A DNA stretch of 64,000 nucleotides from Pseudomonas azerbaijanoccidentalis (GTDB taxonomy: Bacteria; Pseudomonadota; Gammaproteobacteria; Pseudomonadales; Pseudomonadaceae): assembly GCF_019145495.1 (NCBI RefSeq), contig NZ_JAHSTU010000010.1, positions 1-64,000 of the forward strand. The letters run 5' to 3'. This document shows positions 15,933 through 23,898 of the stretch, piece by piece. How positions within the stretch are numbered: the first letter of the stretch is position 1; every line of letters starts with the position of its first letter. The position numbers and the translations under genes are program-made. The notes beneath the pieces were generated by a model. The model searched no databases. It worked only from the letters and a program-made list of their open reading frames with translations, and was not told the origin of the DNA.

Positions 15933-16009
15933 TGGTCGGGGTAAGGGGATTCGAACTCCTGACATCCTGCTCCCAAAGCAGGCGCGCTACCGGACTGCGC
16001 TATACCCCG
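15933..16009 (-). tRNA. tRNA-Pro(TGG), proximal copy
   Basis: A 77-nt cloverleaf identical to the distal tRNA-Pro, with anticodon TGG and encoded CCA. Identity with the other copy extends about three bases beyond the gene, suggesting recent duplication or gene conversion. It is nine bases downstream of tRNA-Asn. Confidence 0.96.
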
Positions 16010-16018
16010 GTTTGAAAT

Positions 16019-16094
16019 TGGCTCCGTGACCAGGACTCGAACCTGGGACCCAATGATTAACAGTCATTTGCTCTACCGACTGAGCTATCACGGA
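16019..16094 (-). tRNA. tRNA-Asn(GTT)
   Basis: A 76-nt cloverleaf beginning TCCGTGATAGCTCAGTCGGT, anticodon GTT in the loop CTGTTAATC, and ending CACGGA plus G and encoded CCA. It is the first gene of the tRNA cluster, about 85 bases downstream of a strong promoter. Confidence 0.96.
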
Positions 16095-16182
16095 ACTACA
16101 TATTTCAATTTACAACGGTGAAGCTTTACTGCGTTCTCTTCGACCCGTTCGCATCGCTGCGTTCGTGTGTCTGAGGCGCGCT

Positions 16183-16210
16183 ATTCTACAATCTTCAGCA
16201 CCTCTGTCAA
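16183..16210 (-). promoter_or_regulatory. promoter of the tRNA cluster
   Basis: TTGACA (16210-16205), a 16-base spacer and TAGAAT (16188-16183) form a near-consensus sigma70 promoter. It is followed by the GC-rich discriminator AGCGCGCC, the pattern of stringently controlled stable-RNA promoters. Confidence 0.85.
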
Positions 16211-16343
16211 CCCCCTAAATTGCTTTCAAGTTAATGATTTGCAACTTATTTTGGATTCCTGCTTGGGGAGCGGAAACCCTAGCGGGTGACTGACTGCGGG
16301 GCGCACTTTACAAGCCTTTTCCTTTGAGTTCAACAGCCTAACG

Positions 16344-16373
16344 AAAAAAAGGCCTCGCAATGCGAGGCCTTTT
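16344..16373. terminator. terminator of clpB
   Basis: A 10-bp stem (AGGCCTCGCA/TGCGAGGCCT) is flanked by A residues on the left and T residues on the right, so it can work in both directions. It follows the clpB stop on the minus strand by about 20 bases. Apart from this and the tRNA promoter, the 16095-16394 gap shows no other feature. Confidence 0.85.
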
Positions 16374-16394
16374 GATTTTTGCTGCCGCTCAGGA

Positions 16395-18959
16395 TCAGAC
16401 GAAGACGATTTCGTCGTTCTCCACCACCCCATGGGCAGTGTCCCCAGGCATGAATCGTCCCGACAGAATCAGCTGCGCCAGCGGGTTTTCGATCCAGCGC
16501 TGGATCGCCCGTTTCAGCGGCCGAGCACCGTATACCGGGTCGTAACCGACCGCGATCAGCTTATCCATGGCTTCAGGGCTGAGTTCCAGCTTCAGCTCCC
16601 GCTCGGTCAGACGGCTACGCAGACGACCCAACTGGATCTCGGTGATGCCGGCGATCTGATCCCGCGCCAAAGGCTCGAAGATCACCACTTCGTCCACCCG
16701 GTTGATGAACTCCGGACGGAAGTGCGTGGAAATCGCATCCATGACCGCCGCACGTTGCGCTTCACGATCACCGACCAGTTCCTGGATCTGCACCGACCCC
16801 AGGTTGGAGGTCATGACAATCACCGTGTTCTTGAAGTCCACGGTGCGGCCATGGCTGTCGGTCAGGCGACCGTCTTCGAGCACTTGCAGCAAGATGTTGA
16901 ACACATCCGGGTGCGCCTTCTCGACCTCGTCCATCAGGATCACCGAGTAAGGCTTGCGACGCACCGCCTCGGTCAGGTAACCGCCCTCTTCATAACCGAC
17001 ATATCCTGGTGGCGCACCGATCAAGCGAGCCACGGAATGTTTCTCCATGAACTCGGACATATCGATCCGCACCATCGCCTCTTCAGTATCGAAGAGGAAT
17101 TCGGCCAACGCTTTGCACAGCTCGGTTTTACCGACACCGGTCGGGCCGAGGAACATGAACGAGCCGCTCGGCCGGTTCGGGTCGGACAACCCGGCGCGGG
17201 AACGCCGTACCGCATTGGAAACCGCGACCACTGCCTCTTCCTGGCCAATCACACGTTTGTGCAACAGGCTTTCCATCTTCATCAGTTTTTCGCGCTCGCC
17301 TTCGAGCATTTTCGATACCGGGATACCGGTCCACTTCGAAACGACTTCGGCGATCTCTTCTTCAGTCACCTTGCTGCGCAGCAACTGGTTTTCCGGTTTG
17401 CCGTGCTGGTCGACCATTTGCAGGCTGCGTTCCAGGTCCGGGATCACCCCGTACTGCAATTCAGCCATGCGGTTCAAGTCGCCTTTACGGCGAGCGGTTT
17501 CCAGTTCCTGACGGGACTGTTCAATTTTCTGCTGGATCTGCGCAGAACCCTGGACTTCGGCTTTTTCCGAGTTCCAGATTTCTTCGAGATCCGAGTACTC
17601 ACGCTCATGCCGAGCGATTTCTTCCTGCAATTTTTCCAGACGCTTCTTCGCCGCATCGTCGCTTTCTTTCTTCAGCGCCTGGGATTCCACCTTCAGCTGA
17701 ATCAGGCGACGCTCCAGACGGTCCAGCACTTCCGGCTTGGAGTCGATCTCCATGCGGATGCGGCTGGCGGCCTCGTCGATCAGGTCGATGGCCTTGTCCG
17801 GCAACTGTCGGTCTGTGATGTAGCGATGGCTGAGTTTGGCCGCCGCGATGATCGCGCCGTCGGTGATCGCCACCTTGTGGTGAACCTCGTAGCGCTCTTT
17901 CAGGCCACGCAGAATGGCAATCGTGTCCTCTTCGCTCGGCTCATCCACCAGCACTTTCTGGAAGCGACGCTCAAGGGCCGCATCCTTCTCTATATATTGG
18001 CGGTACTCGTTGAGCGTAGTGGCACCGACACAATGCAGCTCACCGCGAGCCAGGGCGGGTTTGAGCATGTTGCCCGCATCCATTGAGCCTTCGCCTTTAC
18101 CGGCGCCGACCATGGTGTGCAGCTCGTCGATGAACAGAATGATCTGCCCTTCCTGCTTCGACAGCTCATTAAGCAGGGACTTCAGGCGCTCTTCGAACTC
18201 ACCGCGATACTTGGCACCGGCAATCAACGCCCCCATGTCCAGGGACAACAGGCGCTTGCCCTTGAGGCCATCCGGCACTTCGCCGTTGATGATGCGCTGG
18301 GCCAAACCTTCGGCGATCGCGGTTTTACCCACGCCAGGCTCACCAATCAGCACCGGGTTATTCTTGGTGCGGCGTTGCAGCACCTGGATGGTGCGGCGAA
18401 TTTCGTCGTCACGGCCGATCACCGGATCGAGCTTGCCGTCTTCGGCGCGCTTGGTCAGGTCGACGGTGTATTTATCCAGCGCCTGGCGCGCTTCCTCGTG
18501 GTTCGGGTCGTTGACGGCCTCGCCACCACGCAGGTTGTTGATCGCGTTTTCCAGGGCTTTCTTGCTCACGCCCTGACCGAGCAACAGCTTGCCGAGCTTG
18601 CTGTTCTCGTCCATGGCGGCAAGCAACACCAACTCGCTGGAGATGAACTGGTCGCCTTTCTGCTGGGCCAGACGGTCAGCCTGGTTCAGCAGCCGCGCCA
18701 GATCCTGCGACATGTTGACGTCGCCAGTCGGGTTCTGGATTTTCGGGAGCTGGTCGAGTTCTTTGGTCAGCTCTTTACGCAAGCTGTTGACGTCGAAGCC
18801 CACCTGCATCAGCAGGGGCTTGATCGAGCCGCCCTGCTGTTCGAGCAAGGCCTGCATCAAGTGCGCCGGTTCGATGGCCGGATGATCGAGGCCGACAGCC
18901 AAAGATTGGGCATCGGACAACGCTAACTGCAATTTGCTGGTTAAACGGTCTATACGCAT
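16395..18959 (-). CDS. clpB: ATP-dependent disaggregase ClpB (Hsp104)
   Basis: ClpB is a cytoplasmic hexameric AAA+ chaperone that extracts proteins from aggregates with DnaK/DnaJ. The 854-residue protein has the Clp N-domain repeats (1-145) and a first nucleotide-binding domain with Walker A GEPGVGKT at 206-213. A long M-domain coiled coil follows (about 405-525, rich in Lys/Glu), then a second ATPase domain with GPTGVGKTEL near residue 605. There is no IGF/L ClpP-binding loop, as expected for ClpB. The start ATG has an AAGGAAGGTG ribosome binding site. A sigma32-type promoter lies about 70 bases upstream. Confidence 0.97.
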   Translation of the reverse strand: MRIDRLTSKLQLALSDAQSLAVGLDHPAIEPAHLMQALLEQQGGSIKPLLMQVGFDVNSLRKELTKELDQLPKIQNPTGDVNMSQDLARLLNQADRLAQQKGDQFISSELVLLAAMDENSKLGKLLLGQGVSKKALENAINNLRGGEAVNDPNHEEARQALDKYTVDLTKRAEDGKLDPVIGRDDEIRRTIQVLQRRTKNNPVLIGEPGVGKTAIAEGLAQRIINGEVPDGLKGKRLLSLDMGALIAGAKYRGEFEERLKSLLNELSKQEGQIILFIDELHTMVGAGKGEGSMDAGNMLKPALARGELHCVGATTLNEYRQYIEKDAALERRFQKVLVDEPSEEDTIAILRGLKERYEVHHKVAITDGAIIAAAKLSHRYITDRQLPDKAIDLIDEAASRIRMEIDSKPEVLDRLERRLIQLKVESQALKKESDDAAKKRLEKLQEEIARHEREYSDLEEIWNSEKAEVQGSAQIQQKIEQSRQELETARRKGDLNRMAELQYGVIPDLERSLQMVDQHGKPENQLLRSKVTEEEIAEVVSKWTGIPVSKMLEGEREKLMKMESLLHKRVIGQEEAVVAVSNAVRRSRAGLSDPNRPSGSFMFLGPTGVGKTELCKALAEFLFDTEEAMVRIDMSEFMEKHSVARLIGAPPGYVGYEEGGYLTEAVRRKPYSVILMDEVEKAHPDVFNILLQVLEDGRLTDSHGRTVDFKNTVIVMTSNLGSVQIQELVGDREAQRAAVMDAISTHFRPEFINRVDEVVIFEPLARDQIAGITEIQLGRLRSRLTERELKLELSPEAMDKLIAVGYDPVYGARPLKRAIQRWIENPLAQLILSGRFMPGDTAHGVVENDEIVFV

Positions 18960-19030
18960 GGGTCACCTTCCTTTTGAGCAGGCCGGACCTATAAAACATC
19001 CTGAATGAAGAAACCTGCCAGATACCACAA

Positions 19031-19059
19031 TAGATGTGGTCAATTCTGGGAGTTTCAAG
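19031..19059 (-). promoter_or_regulatory. heat-shock (sigma32) promoter of clpB
   Basis: CTTGAAA (19059-19053), a 13-base spacer and CCACATCTA (19039-19031) match the RpoH consensus CTTGAAA and CCCCATnTA with one mismatch. The expected start gives a clpB leader of about 65 nt. Heat-shock control of clpB is well known; here it is read directly from the sequence. Confidence 0.8.
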
Positions 19060-19089
19060 CGTCGTGACGTTGATGCAGGTCAGGAAAGT

Positions 19090-19815
19090 CTAGCGTTCGA
19101 GCCAGATCAAGGAAGCAAATCGACCAGTGCGAGGGCTGCGCCGGTAAGAAAAGAAGCGCGGATCGGTCACGGTGCAGAAACCACCGCCATAGACAGCGGT
19201 AACACCGCGAGCCGCCAGACGCAATCGCGCCAGCTTATAGATGTCGGCCATGAACTTGCCGGCATTGGCGCTTGGCACGAAGGCTTCAGCCGCTTGCGGC
19301 AACTGCTGCACGAAGGTTTCGCGCACTTCAGGGCCGACTTCAAAGGCTTGCGGACCAATGGCCGGACCGAGCCAGACCAAAACTTCAGCAGCTGGCACCG
19401 CCAGACTGTCGAGGGTGGCTTCAAGCACGCCTGCCGCCAACCCGCGCCAACCGGCATGAGCTGCCGCGACACGGGTGCCGGCGCGGTCGCAAAACAGCGC
19501 GGGCAGGCAATCGGCAGTCATCGCCGCACAGGCTATGCCCGGCGTTGAGGTCCAACTGGCATCGGCCCTATCTACCCGGCTCGGGTCGGCATGGGCCACG
19601 GCAATGCCGTGGACCTGCTGCAGCCAGGCCGGTTGAATGGCGAAATGATCGGTGAGACGACGGCGGTTTTCGGCGACGGCTTCAGGGCTGTCGTCGACGT
19701 GATCGCCGAGGTTGAGGCTGTCGAACGGCGCCAGACTGACGCCGCCCGCACGAGTGGTGACGCAGGCTTTGACCCCGGCCGGCGCGGGCCAGTCAGGAAT
19801 CAGCCAGTCACTCAT
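19090..19815 (-). CDS. pgeF: peptidoglycan editing factor PgeF (YfiH, multicopper polyphenol oxidase fold)
   Basis: PgeF/YfiH proteins prevent misincorporation of L-Ser into peptidoglycan precursors in E. coli; related proteins were earlier described as laccase-like or purine nucleosidase enzymes. The 241-residue product has the conserved metal-site motifs QVHG (near residue 70), TADCLP (about 115) and AAHAGWRGL (about 130), then GPAIGP and the C-terminal RFFSYRR. The ATG at 19815 overlaps the rluD stop, so the two are coupled. The order rluD-pgeF-clpB is common in gamma-proteobacteria. Confidence 0.92.
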   Translation of the reverse strand: MSDWLIPDWPAPAGVKACVTTRAGGVSLAPFDSLNLGDHVDDSPEAVAENRRRLTDHFAIQPAWLQQVHGIAVAHADPSRVDRADASWTSTPGIACAAMTADCLPALFCDRAGTRVAAAHAGWRGLAAGVLEATLDSLAVPAAEVLVWLGPAIGPQAFEVGPEVRETFVQQLPQAAEAFVPSANAGKFMADIYKLARLRLAARGVTAVYGGGFCTVTDPRFFSYRRSPRTGRFASLIWLER

Positions 19816-20774
19816 CCGATGAACGCCTCGCGATCTTGCTTGAGCAGGGTCAGCAACCAGACGAAATCTTCCGGAAGCGGCGATTCCCAGCTCATGCGTT
19901 GACCGGTCGTCGGGTGATCCAGCTCCAGGAACCGCGCATGCAGTGCCTGACGCGGGAAGTTTTTCAGCGACTCGACCATGGTCGGGTTGGCTGCCGGCGG
20001 GATTCGGAAACGACCACCGTAGGCAGGATCTCCGACCAACGGGAAGTTGATGTGCGCCATGTGCACGCGAATCTGGTGCGTACGACCGGTTTCCAGCTTC
20101 ACCCGCACGTGAGTGTGGGAGCGGAAGCGTTCGAGCACGCGGTAATGACTGACGGCTTGCTTGCCCCCTTCCATTACAGCCATGCGCTGGCGCTGCTGGC
20201 CGTGACGACCGATCGGGGCGTTGATTTTGCCACCAGCGGTTACCACACCAATCACGATGCATTCATAGATGCGGCTGACACTGCGGCTCTGCAACTGTGT
20301 AACCAGCTGCGTCTGCGCCTGAATGGTCTTGGCCACCACCATCAGACCGGTGGTGTCCTTGTCCAGACGGTGCACGATACCGGCGCGGGGCACATTGATG
20401 ATGTCCGGCACGTGGTGCAGCAAGGCGTTGAGCAACGTACCGTCGGCGTGACCGGCAGCCGGGTGCACCACCAGGCCCGCAGGCTTGTTGATCACCAGGA
20501 TTTCGTCGTCTTCGTAGACGATGTCCAGGGCAATGTCTTGAGCGACCCATTCGCCCTGAGCTTCCTGCTCGGCAGTGAGTTCAAGAATGGCGCCACCGTG
20601 AACGATGTCTCGCGGGCGGATAACCGCCCCATCCACAGTCAGGCGGCCGTCTTTGATCCAGGCGGAAAGGCGCGAGCGCGAGTGCTCAGCGAATAATTGT
20701 GCGGCGACTTGATCGAGGCGTTGGCCGCCCAATTCGGACGGCACCTCTGCGCGAAGTTCAATTTTATCGGACAT
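19812..20774 (-). CDS. rluD: 23S rRNA pseudouridine(1911/1915/1917) synthase RluD
   Basis: RluD makes three pseudouridines in helix 69 of 23S rRNA during late 50S assembly. The 320-residue protein has an N-terminal S4 RNA-binding domain (QRLDQVAAQLFAEHSRSRLSAWIKDG) and the RluA-type catalytic domain with the invariant HRLDKDTTGLMVVAK motif, whose Asp is the nucleophile. The GRTHQIRVHMAH motif follows. The ATG at 20774 gives the usual MSDKIEL start; an upstream start adds seven residues. The divergent neighbour is bamD, an arrangement shared with many gamma-proteobacteria. Confidence 0.96.
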   Translation of the reverse strand: MSDKIELRAEVPSELGGQRLDQVAAQLFAEHSRSRLSAWIKDGRLTVDGAVIRPRDIVHGGAILELTAEQEAQGEWVAQDIALDIVYEDDEILVINKPAGLVVHPAAGHADGTLLNALLHHVPDIINVPRAGIVHRLDKDTTGLMVVAKTIQAQTQLVTQLQSRSVSRIYECIVIGVVTAGGKINAPIGRHGQQRQRMAVMEGGKQAVSHYRVLERFRSHTHVRVKLETGRTHQIRVHMAHINFPLVGDPAYGGRFRIPPAANPTMVESLKNFPRQALHARFLELDHPTTGQRMSWESPLPEDFVWLLTLLKQDREAFIG

Positions 20775-20800
20775 GCTCAGACTAGGCGTCGGCACAGCCT

Positions 20801-20830
20801 TTGGTTTCGGCTGCGCGCTTGTGGTTAAAT
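20801..20830 (+). promoter_or_regulatory. candidate sigma70 promoter of bamD
   Basis: TTGGTT (20801-20806) and TTAAAT (20825-20830) are separated by 18 bases, giving a leader of about 90 nt before the bamD ATG. Confidence 0.45.
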
Positions 20831-20925
20831 ACGGCGTCTTTTGCCCCGAGGCTATTCAACGGGGCGCTCATCATAACAGGACGGCCACGCCCAAGACAGC
20901 GGCCGTCATAGGGACGCAAGCCGCC

Positions 20926-21948
20926 ATGCAAGTGAAACACCTGCTGCTGATCGCCATCCTCGCATTGACCGCTGCTTGCTCATCGAAGGAAGTCGTAGAC
21001 GAAAACCTGAGTGAAGTCGAGTTGTACCAACAGGCTCAGGCCGACCTGGACAACAACAGCTACACCAGCGCTACCGCCAAGCTGAAGGCTCTGGAATCGC
21101 GTTATCCGTTCGGTCGTTATGCTGATCAGGCTCAACTCGAGCTCATCTACGCCAACTACAAGAACGCTGAACCCGAGGCAGCAAAAGCCGCTGCGGAGCG
21201 TTTTATTCGTCTGCATCCACAGCACCCGAATGTCGATTACGCGTATTACCTCAAGGGCCTGACGTCTTTCGACCAGGACGTGGGTCTGCTGTCGCGCTTC
21301 CTGCCGCTGGACATGACCAAGCGTGACCCGGGTGCCGCGCGCGACTCCTATAACGAGTTCGCCCAGCTCACCAGCCGCTTCCCGAACAGCCGCTACGCGC
21401 CTGACGCCAAGCAGCGCATGATCTACCTGCGCAACCTGCTGGCGGCCTACGAGATCCATGTTGCCGACTACTACCTGACCCGTCAGGCATATGTCGCTGC
21501 TGCCAACCGTGGCCGCTACGTCGTGGAAAACTTCCAGGAAACCCCTTCGGTCGGTGACGGCCTGGCGGTGATGACCGAGTCCTACCAGCGTCTGCACCTG
21601 GACGACCTGGCAGCCACCAGTCTCGAAACCCTGAAGCTGAACTACCCGAACCACCCGACGCTGGTTGACGGTCAGTTCGTGCCATCGGTTGCCGAAGCCG
21701 ACAACCGTTCGTGGTTGAGCAAGGCCACCCTGGGCCTGATCGAATCCCGTCCGCCGCTGCCGCCGGGAGAAACCCGCGCCAACCAGGACGTGCAGAAGCA
21801 GTTCCAGGACGCCAAAGACGCCATTCCGAGCGAACTCAAGCCTAAAGATGCAAACGGCGAAGTGATCGAGGAAGAGGAACACGAAGCGGAAGGCAACAAC
21901 GAAGACCGTTCGTGGTTCAGCTACATGACCTTCGGCGTGTTCGACTGA
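20926..21948 (+). CDS. bamD: outer-membrane assembly lipoprotein BamD
   Basis: BamD is the essential lipoprotein of the Bam complex that inserts beta-barrels, such as the OprD-type porin of this window, into the outer membrane. The signal peptide ends in the lipobox LTAAC with lipidated C18, and Ser at +2 directs it to the outer membrane. Five TPR-like repeats follow (YQQAQADLDNNSYTSATAKL, then PFGRYADQAQLELIYANYK and so on). At 340 residues it is longer than E. coli BamD (about 245), with an acidic C-terminal tail. The ATG at 20926 is the only start giving a lipoprotein signal. Confidence 0.95.
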   Translation: MQVKHLLLIAILALTAACSSKEVVDENLSEVELYQQAQADLDNNSYTSATAKLKALESRYPFGRYADQAQLELIYANYKNAEPEAAKAAAERFIRLHPQHPNVDYAYYLKGLTSFDQDVGLLSRFLPLDMTKRDPGAARDSYNEFAQLTSRFPNSRYAPDAKQRMIYLRNLLAAYEIHVADYYLTRQAYVAAANRGRYVVENFQETPSVGDGLAVMTESYQRLHLDDLAATSLETLKLNYPNHPTLVDGQFVPSVAEADNRSWLSKATLGLIESRPPLPPGETRANQDVQKQFQDAKDAIPSELKPKDANGEVIEEEEHEAEGNNEDRSWFSYMTFGVFD

Positions 21949-21963
21949 TACGACCGGCGGTAC

Positions 21964-21993
21964 AAAAAGGGAGACTTTCGAGCCTCCCTTTTT
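21964..21993 (+). terminator. terminator of bamD
   Basis: AAAAAGGGAG, a 10-nt loop and CTCCCTTTTT form a stem ending in five T residues, 15 bases after the bamD stop. It separates bamD from the pilSR unit. Confidence 0.85.
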
Positions 21994-22083
21994 ATTGCCA
22001 ATTTTTTGTGATGAGCGAATGCACTGTGCGCCTGTCATGACCTTGGCTAAACTGCCGTTTCATCCGTCAAAAAGCAGCTCATC

Positions 22084-22317
22084 ATGCTTCGTTTATTATT
22101 CTGGATCGCCGTGATTGCCGCCGCCGTGTGGTTCTGGCGCAAATACAAGCGCCAGGTTTCATCGCCCAAGTCCACTGCCGAGCTGGAAGCGGCGCCGATG
22201 GTCCGTTGCGCCCATTGCGGCGTGCACCTGCCTCGCGACCGCGCGCTGAACCTTCAACAACAGTGGTATTGCAGCCAGGCTCACCTTGAGCAAGGCCCCG
22301 GCTCCAGTGATCGCTGA
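22084..22317 (+). CDS. small membrane-anchored zinc-ribbon-like protein (PP0621 family)
   Basis: This 77-residue protein has one N-terminal transmembrane helix (LRLLFWIAVIAAAVWFWRKY) and a short soluble part with CAHCGVHLPRDRAL and a later WYCSQAHLEQG. That gives a C-x2-C plus Cys/His set suited to binding one zinc ion. I recall similar proteins as the PP0621 family next to pilS. It ends 32 bases inside the pilS reading frame, so it is probably co-transcribed with pilS and could in principle tune the sensor. No function is established. Confidence 0.75.
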   Translation: MLRLLFWIAVIAAAVWFWRKYKRQVSSPKSTAELEAAPMVRCAHCGVHLPRDRALNLQQQWYCSQAHLEQGPGSSDR

Positions 22318-23896
22318 GACGTCCAGTCACGGCGGCAAACAGGCCCAGCGACTGCTGCGCCTTTATCATCTTTACCGTTTAAGCGTCGGCATCACTCTGG
22401 TGTTGCTGATCTCCAGCAACATGGACAACCGGTTGCTGACCTCGGCCAATGACGAGCTGCTGCGCAGTGGCAGCTGGTTGTATCTGGTGCTGAACATCCT
22501 GCTGGTGGTCTTTCTCGAGAACACCCGCCGCCCGGCGCAGCTGTTTAGCCTGGCGCTGGTCGATGTCCTGCTGCTTTGCGGCCTGTTCTATGCCGCTGGC
22601 GGCGTGGCCAGTGCGATTGGCAACTTGCTGATCGTCTCGGTGGCCATCAGCAACACCTTATTGCGTGGGCGAATCGGCCTGCTGATCGCCGCCGTTGGGG
22701 CGCTCGGCATCGTCGCTTCAAGCTTCCTGTTGAGTTTCAGCCATACCGCCAGCCCCAACGATTATTTGCAGGTCGGCACGTTGGGTGCCCTGTGCTTTGC
22801 CGCCGCGCTGCTGGTGCAAGGCCTGACCAGACGCCTGGAAGTCAGCGAATCGCTGGCGGAGCAGAAGGCCAGCGAAGTCGTCGGCCTCGAAGCGCTCAAT
22901 GCGCTTATCCTGCAACGCATGCGCACCGGCATCCTGGTACTCGACGATCAGCGTCGCGTGCAATTGGCCAACCACAGTGCCTTGGCCCTGCTGGGCTGCG
23001 AAAACCTTGAAGGGCAACTGATCGACGACCACTTCCCACCGCTGGTCGAGCGCCTGCACCTGTGGCTCAACAACCCGACACTGCGCCCCCAAAGCCTGAA
23101 AATCGCCAGCAGCGGCATGGAGCTGCAGCCTAGCTTCATCGCCCTGGACCCGAGTCCGCAGCACCAGACCCTGGTTTTTCTCGAAGATCTCGCGCAAATC
23201 GCCCAGCAAGCGCAACAACTGAAACTGGCCGCCCTCGGCCGCCTGACCGCCGGCATCGCCCATGAAATCCGCAATCCGTTGGGCGCCATCAGTCATGCCG
23301 CACAGCTATTGCGAGAATCTGAGGAACTCAATAGCGCGGATCAACGTCTGACCCAGATTATTCAAGACCACTCTCAGCGAATGAATCGGGTAATCGAAAA
23401 CGTCCTGCAATTGTCCCGCCGCCAGCAAACCGTGGCACAGCGCCTCGACCTGAAGCCGTGGCTGCAACAGTTCGTCACTGAAATCCGCGAGGCCGCGACC
23501 GAGCGCCAGCAGATCCACCTGAACATTGGCCCCGGTGACTTCAAGACGCTGATGGACCCGAACCAGCTGCACCAGATCATCGACAACCTCGTGCGCAACG
23601 CCTGGCGCCACAGCGCGCAAAACCACGACCTGGCGCAAGTCTGGCTGGAGTTGTTCATCGAACCCGGCAGCCAGTTGCCGATCCTCGAAGTGCTGGATGA
23701 TGGTGCCGGCGTGACACCTGATCATCAGGCGCAACTGTTCGAACCTTTCTTCACCACCAGTCACCAAGGCACAGGCCTTGGGCTGTATCTGTCCCGTGAG
23801 CTGTGCGAAAGCAATCAGGCCCGCCTAGACTTCAAACCACGCCAAGGCGGCGGCTGCTTTCGCATCACCTTTGCTCACGGACGGAAACAAAGTTGA
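22286..23896 (+). CDS. pilS: sensor histidine kinase PilS
   Basis: PilS is the inner-membrane kinase/phosphatase that senses pilin in the membrane and controls PilR. The 536-residue protein has six N-terminal transmembrane helices (about residues 30-185), a PAS domain (about 205-300, LRTGILVL-type core), a HisKA domain with the phospho-acceptor in AGIAHEIRNPLG (H326), and a HATPase domain with DNLVRNAWRHS, DDGAGV and GTGLGLYLSREL. The TTG at 22286 is assigned because it gives the P. aeruginosa-like length (about 530); the start remains uncertain. It overlaps the upstream small gene and ends two bases before the pilR ATG. Confidence 0.93.
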   Translation: MSKAPAPVIAETSSHGGKQAQRLLRLYHLYRLSVGITLVLLISSNMDNRLLTSANDELLRSGSWLYLVLNILLVVFLENTRRPAQLFSLALVDVLLLCGLFYAAGGVASAIGNLLIVSVAISNTLLRGRIGLLIAAVGALGIVASSFLLSFSHTASPNDYLQVGTLGALCFAAALLVQGLTRRLEVSESLAEQKASEVVGLEALNALILQRMRTGILVLDDQRRVQLANHSALALLGCENLEGQLIDDHFPPLVERLHLWLNNPTLRPQSLKIASSGMELQPSFIALDPSPQHQTLVFLEDLAQIAQQAQQLKLAALGRLTAGIAHEIRNPLGAISHAAQLLRESEELNSADQRLTQIIQDHSQRMNRVIENVLQLSRRQQTVAQRLDLKPWLQQFVTEIREAATERQQIHLNIGPGDFKTLMDPNQLHQIIDNLVRNAWRHSAQNHDLAQVWLELFIEPGSQLPILEVLDDGAGVTPDHQAQLFEPFFTTSHQGTGLGLYLSRELCESNQARLDFKPRQGGGCFRITFAHGRKQS

Positions 23897-23898
23897 AT

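Noticed and set aside
16431..18086. 551-codon open frame antisense to clpB
   Set aside because: Shadow of clpB, which is complete and unmistakable.
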